A stretch of 13,126 nucleotides of DNA from Bacteroidales bacterium (lineage in GTDB: Bacteria; Bacteroidota; Bacteroidia; Bacteroidales; F082). A model generated the notes under the pieces. The model was given only the letters and a program-made list of their open reading frames with translations, had not been told where the DNA came from and made no database searches. Of the stretch, positions 7,277 to 13,126 are shown in pieces. The DNA lies in contig JAOZNY010000070.1 in assembly GCA_029933565.1 (NCBI GenBank), positions 1 to 13,126 on the forward strand, written 5' to 3'. The translations under genes and the position numbers were made by a program. Within the stretch, counting starts at the first letter, position 1. Each line of letters opens with the position of its first letter.

Positions 7277-7956
7277 TTATTGAATCCAATGGGATTACCA
7301 TCGAGAGATTGAGAGAGAAGGATATTGAAATGGTTAGAAAATGGCGTAATTCAAAGTTCGTAAAACAATTTATGATTCACCAGGAAACTATTACCATTGA
7401 AATGCAGAAGGAATGGTTTAAGTCGGTGGATAACTTCAACAACTTTTACTTTTTAATAATTTATAAAGGTAAAAAAGTTGGGCTGGGAAATGTAAAAAAT
7501 ATTGATTGGGAGAAAAAGGAGGGTGAAGCAGGAATTTTTATCACAAAACAACGTCTTGTTGGATCCATATTGCCAATAGTAGGCTCACTTACTTTAAGTG
7601 ATATTGTATATAAACTTCTTAGGTTAACACGTATTACTGCACAGATAAGGCAAGACAATCCTCGAGCAAAGAAACTAAGCAAATTAACAGGCTCTCAATT
7701 GGCAGAAGGTCAGGAAGGCAAAGAAACTCAACTCTATTACATTACAAAAGAGGCATTTTATAAAGCCACCAAAAAGTTTTTTGCACTGATGGCTCCTTTG
7801 GGCTTTTCCACAGGAAAAATGAATATCCATTTTGATAAATATGATTTTAATACTGGCTTTGCCGATAAATTTATTAAACTTTTGGACGAATCAGAACTTA
7901 GGTTTAAAAGAACGGAAGAAGAAGGAATAGTTGTTTATAAAGAAATAACAGATTAA
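7273..7956 (+). CDS. GNAT-family N-acyltransferase with C-terminal extension
   Basis: This 227-residue protein begins inside the glycosyltransferase stop (ATGA overlap), so it is translationally coupled. Residues about 8-155 follow the GNAT plan of the RimJ/RimL and PseH-like type: ITIERLREKDIEMVRKWRN at the start, EWFKSV before the first strands, and a VGLGNVKNIDWEKKEGEAGIFI strand pair. An acyl-CoA binding helix region comes next (LVGSILPIVGSLTLSDIVY), then ITAQIRQDNPRAKKLSKL, matching the family's conserved N-x-R/K-A stretch. The canonical Q/R-x-x-G-x-G/A loop is degenerate (KQRLVGS). Residues about 160-227 are an extra segment I do not recognise. In sugar pathways such enzymes acylate an amino group of a nucleotide-linked amino sugar. 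Here, beside an ACP, an acyl-ACP donor is possible, but this is inferred from context. Specificity cannot be assigned. Confidence 0.8.
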   Translation: MIIESNGITIERLREKDIEMVRKWRNSKFVKQFMIHQETITIEMQKEWFKSVDNFNNFYFLIIYKGKKVGLGNVKNIDWEKKEGEAGIFITKQRLVGSILPIVGSLTLSDIVYKLLRLTRITAQIRQDNPRAKKLSKLTGSQLAEGQEGKETQLYYITKEAFYKATKKFFALMAPLGFSTGKMNIHFDKYDFNTGFADKFIKLLDESELRFKRTEEEGIVVYKEITD

Positions 7957-8019
7957 GTTGTTACCAAGTTTAATTAAAGGTTTGTCAATGATATAACTAA
8001 GCACATAAAAAATATTCAC

Positions 8020-8056
8020 AAAAAAAGCCTGCATCATTTTGATGCAGGCTTTTTTT
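8020..8056. terminator. Strong bidirectional rho-independent terminator
   Basis: A 16-bp perfect inverted repeat (8020-8035 and 8041-8056) encloses a 5-base ATTTT loop. The GC-rich core is AGCCTGCATC. A run of A on the left and of T on the right gives a U-tract in both directions. It sits between the convergent ends of the GNAT gene (plus) and glutamate dehydrogenase (minus), so it should end both transcripts and closes the ACP operon. Confidence 0.92.
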
Positions 8057-8073
8057 ATATAAATAAGGATTTG

Positions 8074-9423
8074 TTATACAACTCCCTGAGCTAGCATAGC
8101 ATCGGCAACCTTAACAAAACCACCAATATTTGCACCTTTTACATAATCAATATAATCACCTTCTTTACCCCATTTAACACAGGTAGTGTGAATATCTTTC
8201 ATAATTTGGTGAAGTTTGGCATCGACTTCTTCGCGTGTCCAGTTATAACGCATTGAGTTCTGGCTCATTTCTAAACCTGAAACAGCAACACCACCAGCAT
8301 TAGCAGCTTTACCTAAACCGTAAAGAATTTTAGCATTCTGATAAACAGTAATTGCTTCAGGAACTGAAGGCATATTTGCACCTTCACTAACTACGAAACA
8401 ACCGTTTGCCATAAGTGTTTTTGCTTCCTCTTCGCTAACTTCATTTTGAGTAGCACAAGGCATAGCAACATCACACTTAACACCCCATGGACGTTCGCCA
8501 GCATGGAATTCACAACCATATTTATCGGCATATTCCTTAATACGGCCACGTCTAACATTTTTAAGATCCATGATGAAAGCTAATTTCTCAGCATCAATTC
8601 CTTGTGGATCGTAAATAAAACCTGAAGAGTCAGAAAGAGTAACAACCTTAGCACCAAAATCATTTGCTTTTTCAGTTGCATACTGAGCAACATTACCTGA
8701 ACCTGAAATAGCACAAATTTTTCCTTTCATGCTGTCGCCACGTGTCTTAAGCATTTCTTCTGCAAAATAAACAGTTCCGTAACCTGTAGCTTCAGGACGA
8801 ATTAATGAACCACCCCATTCAAGACCTTTTCCGGTAAGAACACCAGTAAACTCATTACGTAATCTTTTGTACTGTCCGAACATATAACCAATCTCACGAC
8901 CACCAACTCCTATGTCACCAGCAGGAACGTCAGTGTTAGGCCCAATATGACGGAAAAGTTCGCTCATAAAACTTTGAGTAAAACGCATTACTTCGTTGTC
9001 TGATTTTCCTTTAGGATCAAAATCAGAACCACCTTTACCACCACCCATTGGAAGAGTAGTTAAAGAGTTTTTAAATACCTGCTCAAAAGCAAGGAATTTC
9101 AAAACACCAAGATTTACTGTTGGGTGAAAGCGAAGACCACCTTTATAAGGGCCAATAGCGCTATTCATTTCAATACGGAAACCACGGTTTACCTGTACAT
9201 CACCTTTATCATCTAACCAAGGTACACGGAACATCATTACTCTCTCAGGCTCAACCATGCGCTCAAGCATTTTAGCATCTTTATACTGAGGATTTTCCTC
9301 GATAAAAGGAATAATTGATTCAACTACTTCGTGTACTGCCTGGTGGAATTCAACTTCACTAGGATTCTTGGCAATAACTTTAGCCATAAAGTCATTTACC
9401 TTTTGTTCATATACGTTTGACAT
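8074..9423 (-). CDS. gdhA: NADP-specific glutamate dehydrogenase
   Basis: This 449-residue cytoplasmic enzyme catalyses reversible reductive amination of 2-oxoglutarate with ammonia to L-glutamate, a route of ammonium assimilation. Length and motifs match the hexameric bacterial small-subunit (GdhA) family throughout. The glutamate/2-oxoglutarate site has GPYKGGLRFHP (Lys94) and PMGGGKGGSDFDPKGKSD (catalytic Lys130), then DVPAGDIGVGGREIGYM with catalytic-type Asp170. The Rossmann dinucleotide motif is ISGSGNVAQYA at 239-249, followed by a strand ending SDSSG rather than an acidic NAD-type ending, consistent with NADP. LGKAANAGGVAVSGLEMSQN at 370-389 is also conserved. ATG at 9423 gives the normal family N-terminus. 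A perfect -7 element lies 43 bp upstream. It is convergent with the ACP operon and divergent from the 1002-residue gene, and looks like a core gene unrelated to the radical SAM array. Confidence 0.96.
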   Translation of the reverse strand: MSNVYEQKVNDFMAKVIAKNPSEVEFHQAVHEVVESIIPFIEENPQYKDAKMLERMVEPERVMMFRVPWLDDKGDVQVNRGFRIEMNSAIGPYKGGLRFHPTVNLGVLKFLAFEQVFKNSLTTLPMGGGKGGSDFDPKGKSDNEVMRFTQSFMSELFRHIGPNTDVPAGDIGVGGREIGYMFGQYKRLRNEFTGVLTGKGLEWGGSLIRPEATGYGTVYFAEEMLKTRGDSMKGKICAISGSGNVAQYATEKANDFGAKVVTLSDSSGFIYDPQGIDAEKLAFIMDLKNVRRGRIKEYADKYGCEFHAGERPWGVKCDVAMPCATQNEVSEEEAKTLMANGCFVVSEGANMPSVPEAITVYQNAKILYGLGKAANAGGVAVSGLEMSQNSMRYNWTREEVDAKLHQIMKDIHTTCVKWGKEGDYIDYVKGANIGGFVKVADAMLAQGVV

Positions 9424-9466
9424 ATTAAAAATATTTTGATTAATAGAATTTGTATTAATTATTGTT

Positions 9467-9474
9467 CAAACCTA
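9467..9474 (-). promoter_or_regulatory. Predicted -7 element of gdhA
   Basis: The minus strand reads TAGGTTTG, a perfect TAnnTTTG, 43 bp before the gdhA ATG. A TTTG lies 23 bp farther upstream, somewhat more than the usual spacing for a -33 box. Confidence 0.55.
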
Positions 9475-9560
9475 ACTACTATTTTTAAACCTTATTGCAA
9501 AACAATTGAAATTTGCGTGTTTCACGTAGAGGGTTAAGGGATTTACTTAGGGGGAGGGAA

Positions 9561-9616
9561 TGTTGAGTGTTGAATGTTGAGTGTTGAATGTTGAGTGTTG
9601 AATGTTGAGTGTTGAA
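9561..9616. repeat. Perfect 14-bp tandem repeat, four copies (eight TGTTGA[G/A] heptamers)
   Basis: The unit TGTTGAGTGTTGAA is repeated four times without a mismatch (9561-9574, 9575-9588, 9589-9602, 9603-9616). Each unit is itself two heptamers, TGTTGAG and TGTTGAA. No spacers are present, so it is not a CRISPR array. The 7-bp period and the GTTG core are shared with the degenerate array at 61-137. It lies between the two divergent promoters and could change length by slippage. Confidence 0.95.
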
Positions 9617-9702
9617 TGGCGAAAATTCAGAACTTATCCTCCTATTTAGATGTTAACAGCATTCCATAAATAATGATAATATGAAATTAAGTGTTGCGGT
9701 GA

Positions 9703-9725
9703 GAAATTCACTATTTTTGAATTTC
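9703..9725. promoter_or_regulatory. 8-bp perfect inverted repeat overlapping a promoter: candidate operator
   Basis: GAAATTCA (9703-9710) and TGAATTTC (9718-9725) are exact reverse complements separated by 7 bp. The right arm overlaps the end of the predicted -7 element TATTTTTG (9712-9719) of the 1002-residue gene. A dimeric regulator bound here would block transcription. The repeat is AT-rich, so chance occurrence cannot be excluded. Confidence 0.4.
9712..9719 (+). promoter_or_regulatory. Predicted -7 element of the receiver/ATP-grasp gene
   Basis: TATTTTTG is a perfect TAnnTTTG match, 52 bp before the ATG at 9772. TGTTG at 9692-9696 lies near the expected -33 position at slightly short spacing. 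Confidence 0.5.
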
Positions 9726-9771
9726 AAATTAGAAGATAAAAAGTGATTCATATTATCAAAACATCAAATAA

Positions 9772-12700
9772 ATGATTCCTTCAAAAAAAGATATTTATGC
9801 ACAAAAGCAATTTCTTGCCGACGATGCCTTTACATCCTTGATGAAAAAAAGGATTTATCACATTTTGCTGATTTCAAGTGCTTACGATGCCTTTATGCTT
9901 GAAGAGGATGGCCGTATTGATGAACAAATCTTTAACGAATATATGTCGCTAAACCTTAGGTATCCACCAAGGTTCTTTTTGGCAACTTCTAAAAAAGAGT
10001 CTCTAAATATTTTGGAAACAGAATCGATCGACCTGGTAATTTGCATGTTGAGTGTCGAAAAAAGTGACACCATTAAACTAACCGAAACTATCAAGGAGAA
10101 AAATGCTGAAATACCAATTGTGGTTTTAACACCATTTTCACGTGAAGTGAGTATTAAAATTGAAAACCATGATTTGGCTTCTGTGGATTATATTTTTAGT
10201 TGGTTGGGGCATGCCGATATTCTGCTTGCAATAATCAAACTTATTGAAGATCGCATGAATGTGGAATATGATGTAGAAGAAGTTGGAGTACAGACAATTA
10301 TTCTTGTGGAAGATAATATCAGATTTTATTCGAGTTACCTCCCAAACATTTACAAAATTATTTTCAAGCAATCACTCTCATTTATGCGTGAGGGGCTCAA
10401 TGAACACCAAAAGATGAATCGTGCTCGTGGCAGACCAAAAATATTGCTTGCCACCAATTTTGAAGAAGCAATTACACTTTATGAAAAATACAAGAATAAC
10501 CTACTGGGTGTAATTTCTGACATAAGTTATTTTCGTAATGGGAAAAAGGACAAAAAAGCCGGTATTGAACTGGCCAAAATAATTAAGAAGGATAGCACTT
10601 TGACCCCCATGCTGCTACAATCATCGAATCCTGAAAACCGGTCGGTGGCAAAAAAGCTCAAAGTTGGTTTTCTCGATAAAAACTCAAATAAGCTTAATTA
10701 TGAGCTTAGAGAATTCATTAAGCAATATTTTGCTTTTGGCGATTTTGTTTTCAAGGATCCGGAAACCGGCCAAGGTCTGGTATGGGCTGCCAATTTAAGG
10801 GAACTTCAGGATAAAATATTTGAAGTCCCCTCCCATTCATTACAATATCACATCAAAAGAAACCACATTTCAAAATGGCTTAAGGCAAGGGCTCTTTTCA
10901 GCATTGCAAAACTTTTTCAGAGTTTCTCATCCAACGACTTCGAGGATTGCCAAGAAATAAAACAATTTATATTCGACACAATCTCTAACTTTAGGATGAC
11001 AAAAGCAAGAGGTGTTATTTCTACTTTTAACAGGGAGACTTTCGATGAATACTTTACAATTTCGCGCATTGGTAAAGGCAGTATTGGAGGCAAAGGCAGA
11101 GGCCTTGCCTTCCTCGATTCATTGGTTAAGCGAAATCAACTCTACAATTATTTTGACAAAGTAGAAATCAGCATACCCAAAACCATAGTAATTGGTACCG
11201 ATATTTTTGATGAATTTATGGAGAGCAACCAGTTGTACCCAATTGCTCTGGCTGACGACATTAGTGATGATGAAATATTCAAACATTTTCTTGAGGCAAA
11301 AATGCCTTGGAATGTTTACGACGACCTAATGACAATTGCAACGATGATAAATAAACCTGTTGCCGTCAGGTCTTCATCTCTACTTGAAGACTCACATTAT
11401 CAGCCTTTTGCAGGAATCTATAATACCTATATGCTTCCGCAACCGAAAAACGATCACATGAAATTGTTTGAAATGCTCCGCGATGCAATAAAGGGAGTCT
11501 ATGCATCGGCATTTTATGCCGATAGCAAGGCCTATATGAAAGCCACTTCAAACGTTATTGATGAGGAAAAAATGGCCATTGTAATTCAGGAAGTGTGTGG
11601 AAGCAATTATAATTATAAATTTTACCCTACCATTTCGGGAGTTGCCAGATCATTAAACTACTATCCAATTCCTCCTGAGAAACCTGAGGATGGCATAGCA
11701 AGTCTGGCGCTGGGTTTAGGCAAATATGTTGTTGATGGAGGACGATCGCTAAGATTTTCGCCCAAGTATCCTAAAAAGATTTTACAAACTTCCAATCCTG
11801 ATATGGCATTGAGAGAGACACAAAAAACTTTTTTTGCCCTTAACTGCAAACTCCACGAATATAAATTTACAAGAGATGATAGTGGTAATTTGCTTAACCT
11901 TAGGATTAAAACGGCAGAAGACGATGGATCCATAAAACAAATATCATCCACATACGACCTACATGACAATGTGGTAAGGGATTCCTACAATTATGATGGG
12001 AAGAAATTAATAACATTCTCATCAATACTTAAACATGGCACTTTACCCCTAGCAGAAATACTTGACAAAATACTCAAACTAGGAGAAAAGGAAATGGGAA
12101 TACCTGTTGAGATTGAGTTTGCCATCGACCTGAAATCAAAAAATAAGTATGATAATTATGAATTCAATCTATTACAAATACGACCAATTGTTGGTATTTA
12201 CGACACCGTACACCTCAACGAAAAGAAAATTAAAGAAGACGATTCGTTGATAATTTCTAAGTCGGCTCTGGGGAATGGAATTGTAAATGGTATTAAAGAT
12301 ATTGTTTACATAAAACAAGATACTTTCGACAAATCGAGAAATCAGGAAACCACAGAAATGGTTGATGAAATTAATAAGAAATTTATCGAGCAAAAGAAAA
12401 ACTACATTCTTGTGGGCCCGGGGCGATGGGGATCAAGCGACCCATGGCTGGGCATTCCGGTAAAATGGTCACAAATTTCGGCAGCAAGGTTAATTGTGGA
12501 ATCGGGTTTGGAAAACTACCGCATCGACCCTAGTCAGGGCACTCACTTTTTCCAAAACCTAACTTCGTTTAATGTAGGTTATTTTACCATCAATCCATTT
12601 ATTAAAGATGGCTTTTACGACATTGAAATGCTTGACAAACAGGAGGCTGTTTTTGAAAATGAAATTATCCGCCATGTTAGGTTTAAAGAAGAAATGACAA

Positions 12701-12780
12701 TTGTTATTGATGCTAAACGCAATATTGGCGTAGTTTACAAACCTGGAGTAAAAGTGGATGAAGATAAGATTAGGATGTGA
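9772..12780 (+). CDS. Tandem receiver domains fused to PEP synthase/PPDK-type ATP-grasp domain
   Basis: This 1002-residue soluble protein has three parts. Residues about 28-160 resemble a receiver domain, but DLVICMLSVEK (87-97) lacks the phospho-acceptor Asp. Residues about 174-320 are a second receiver with the active-site set intact: Glu180/Asp181 (LVEDN), Asp250 (ISDIS), Ser284/285 (LLQSS) and Lys303 (FLDKN). Residues about 430-806 are the nucleotide-binding domain of PEP synthase/pyruvate phosphate dikinase: GSIGGKGRGLAFLDS (436-450), AVRSSSLLEDS (531-541), FAGIYNTYM, SGVARS, LGLGKYVVDGG and the closing LLQIRPI (800-806). The phosphohistidine domain (G-G-x-T-S/C-H) and PEP barrel are missing. 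Instead there is a ~195-residue C-terminus with VGPGRWGSSDPWLGIPVKWS and SQGTHFFQNL. It is therefore probably not a complete dikinase; a phosphorylation-controlled phosphotransferase is inferred. It has its own promoter, and no histidine kinase lies nearby. Confidence 0.85.
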   Translation: MIPSKKDIYAQKQFLADDAFTSLMKKRIYHILLISSAYDAFMLEEDGRIDEQIFNEYMSLNLRYPPRFFLATSKKESLNILETESIDLVICMLSVEKSDTIKLTETIKEKNAEIPIVVLTPFSREVSIKIENHDLASVDYIFSWLGHADILLAIIKLIEDRMNVEYDVEEVGVQTIILVEDNIRFYSSYLPNIYKIIFKQSLSFMREGLNEHQKMNRARGRPKILLATNFEEAITLYEKYKNNLLGVISDISYFRNGKKDKKAGIELAKIIKKDSTLTPMLLQSSNPENRSVAKKLKVGFLDKNSNKLNYELREFIKQYFAFGDFVFKDPETGQGLVWAANLRELQDKIFEVPSHSLQYHIKRNHISKWLKARALFSIAKLFQSFSSNDFEDCQEIKQFIFDTISNFRMTKARGVISTFNRETFDEYFTISRIGKGSIGGKGRGLAFLDSLVKRNQLYNYFDKVEISIPKTIVIGTDIFDEFMESNQLYPIALADDISDDEIFKHFLEAKMPWNVYDDLMTIATMINKPVAVRSSSLLEDSHYQPFAGIYNTYMLPQPKNDHMKLFEMLRDAIKGVYASAFYADSKAYMKATSNVIDEEKMAIVIQEVCGSNYNYKFYPTISGVARSLNYYPIPPEKPEDGIASLALGLGKYVVDGGRSLRFSPKYPKKILQTSNPDMALRETQKTFFALNCKLHEYKFTRDDSGNLLNLRIKTAEDDGSIKQISSTYDLHDNVVRDSYNYDGKKLITFSSILKHGTLPLAEILDKILKLGEKEMGIPVEIEFAIDLKSKNKYDNYEFNLLQIRPIVGIYDTVHLNEKKIKEDDSLIISKSALGNGIVNGIKDIVYIKQDTFDKSRNQETTEMVDEINKKFIEQKKNYILVGPGRWGSSDPWLGIPVKWSQISAARLIVESGLENYRIDPSQGTHFFQNLTSFNVGYFTINPFIKDGFYDIEMLDKQEAVFENEIIRHVRFKEEMTIVIDAKRNIGVVYKPGVKVDEDKIRM

Positions 12781-12807
12781 GAATTACGAGTACAAATTTA
12801 TGAGTTA

Positions 12808-12827
12808 CCCTGTACTTTAGTGCAGGG
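12808..12827. repeat. Hairpin repeat, copy 1 (CCCTG...CAGGG)
   Basis: CCCTGTAC-TTTA-GTGCAGGG folds into an 8-bp stem with one G-T pair and a 4-base loop, followed by GGGCAAAC. It lies 28 bp after the stop of the 1002-residue gene. No T-tract follows on either strand, so it is not a standard terminator. It resembles the hairpin at 12935-12953 in layout (CCC, stem, GGGCAA). Confidence 0.55.
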
Positions 12828-12934
12828 CAAACAAAAATCTCTGTGTTTTAATACATGGAAAATAAATATACTGGGTTGAATCCAAACTTTCTTTTCTTCT
12901 ACTTGCTAATAATTTATTATTGATAATAATAATC

Positions 12935-12975
12935 CCCGGACTGAAGTCCAGGGCAACTCATGTGGGCAACTCATG
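12935..12975. repeat. Hairpin repeat, copy 2, with 12-bp direct repeat
   Basis: CCC-GGACT-GA-AGTCC-A-GGG (12935-12953) forms a stem with one bulged A. The tail GGGCAACTCATG (12951-12962) is repeated exactly at 12964-12975, one base later. A further GGCAG follows. The hairpin and GGGCAA tail match the copy at 12808-12827 in form, suggesting a dispersed intergenic repeat family rather than gene-specific regulation. Confidence 0.55.
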
Positions 12976-13022
12976 GGCAGTGTATTCACTACTCTGTTTA
13001 ATAGTATTTAGTATAATAACAA

Positions 13023-13126
13023 CTACTCAAATGCCGAAATACTAGTAATGTCGAATCCTGTTATTAGAAGGTGTACATCGTGAGTTCCCTCGTAGGTAAT
13101 TACCGATTCGAGGTTCATCATGTGGC
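13023..13126 (-). CDS. Acyl-CoA dehydrogenase, glutaryl-CoA dehydrogenase-like, C-terminal fragment
   Basis: Only the last 33 residues are in the window; the 5' part continues past base 13126. Translation gives HMMNLESVITYEGTHDVH followed by LLITGFDITSISAFE and a TAG stop (13023-13025). YEGT is the C-terminal acyl-CoA dehydrogenase motif whose Glu is the catalytic base. The surrounding MNLExVxTYEGTHDxH pattern is that of glutaryl-CoA dehydrogenase rather than short- or medium-chain enzymes, which have YEGTSQIQ. The family oxidises acyl-CoA to enoyl-CoA using FAD. GcdH also decarboxylates in lysine/tryptophan breakdown, and a non-decarboxylating relative is possible. It is convergent with the 1002-residue gene. 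Confidence 0.85.
   Translation of the reverse strand, partial: HMMNLESVITYEGTHDVHLLITGFDITSISAFE

Larger units (their letters stand above)
9424..9771. other. 348-bp divergent intergenic region
   Basis: No gene is seen here. It contains a predicted -7 element for gdhA (9467-9474, minus) and one for the 1002-residue gene (9712-9719, plus). An 8-bp inverted repeat overlaps the latter. A perfect 14-bp tandem repeat lies at 9561-9616. Between the gdhA promoter and the repeat is a G-rich stretch at about 9528-9559 with no recognised function. Confidence 0.6.

Noticed and set aside
9561..9616. Possible CRISPR array
   Set aside because: Repeat units abut directly without spacers and are only 14 bp; no cas genes are present.
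9772..12780. Annotation as pyruvate phosphate dikinase or PEP synthase
   Set aside because: The phosphohistidine motif and the PEP/pyruvate barrel are absent, so the full reaction is not supported.
12808..12953. Intrinsic terminators between the 1002-residue gene and the acyl-CoA dehydrogenase
   Set aside because: Neither hairpin is followed by a T-tract on either strand; called structured repeats instead.

Overview
The window looks like chromosomal DNA from a Bacteroidota bacterium, probably an anaerobic or facultative Bacteroidales/Marinilabiliales type. The evidence is low GC, start codons without Shine-Dalgarno sequences, and a perfect Bacteroidota -7 element (TAnnTTTG) upstream of all five genes that lead a transcription unit. 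An orphan receiver/PEP-synthase-like protein of a kind I associate with this phylum supports this. The assignment rests on pattern recognition, not on a database search.

Layout. (1) 1-152: non-coding, with degenerate GTTG heptamer repeats. (2) 153-5890, minus strand: four consecutive paralogous genes of about 460 codons, each encoding a cobalamin-binding radical SAM enzyme. The most upstream copy (4511-5890) has its own promoter. The next (2983-4368) also has one and probably drives the last two. (3) 5891-6046: a compact divergent promoter region. (4) 6047-7956, plus strand: a three-gene operon of acyl carrier protein, GtrB/DPM1-like membrane glycosyltransferase with a TTG start, and GNAT-type acyltransferase, closed by a strong bidirectional terminator at 8020-8056. 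(5) 8074-9423, minus strand: NADP-type glutamate dehydrogenase. (6) 9424-9771: intergenic, with a perfect tandem repeat and two divergent promoters, one overlapped by an 8-bp inverted repeat. (7) 9772-12780, plus strand: a 1002-residue protein with two receiver-like domains fused to a PEP-synthase/PPDK-type ATP-grasp domain, but without the phosphohistidine and PEP-barrel domains. (8) 12781-13022: intergenic, with two related hairpins and a short direct repeat. (9) 13023-13126, minus strand: C-terminus of an acyl-CoA dehydrogenase close to glutaryl-CoA dehydrogenase, running off the window.

How the genes may work together. The unusual part is 153-7956, where four B12-radical SAM paralogs face an ACP / lipid-linked-sugar glycosyltransferase / GNAT operon across one shared promoter region. 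B12-radical SAM enzymes commonly methylate unactivated carbons or build rings. An ACP carries acyl chains, a GtrB-type enzyme loads a sugar on a polyprenyl phosphate, and GNATs acylate amines. A pathway making a modified acyl or glycolipid product is therefore a reasonable hypothesis, but it is inference from gene order; no substrate can be read from the sequence. Glutamate dehydrogenase and the receiver/ATP-grasp protein look like separate, probably core, genes.
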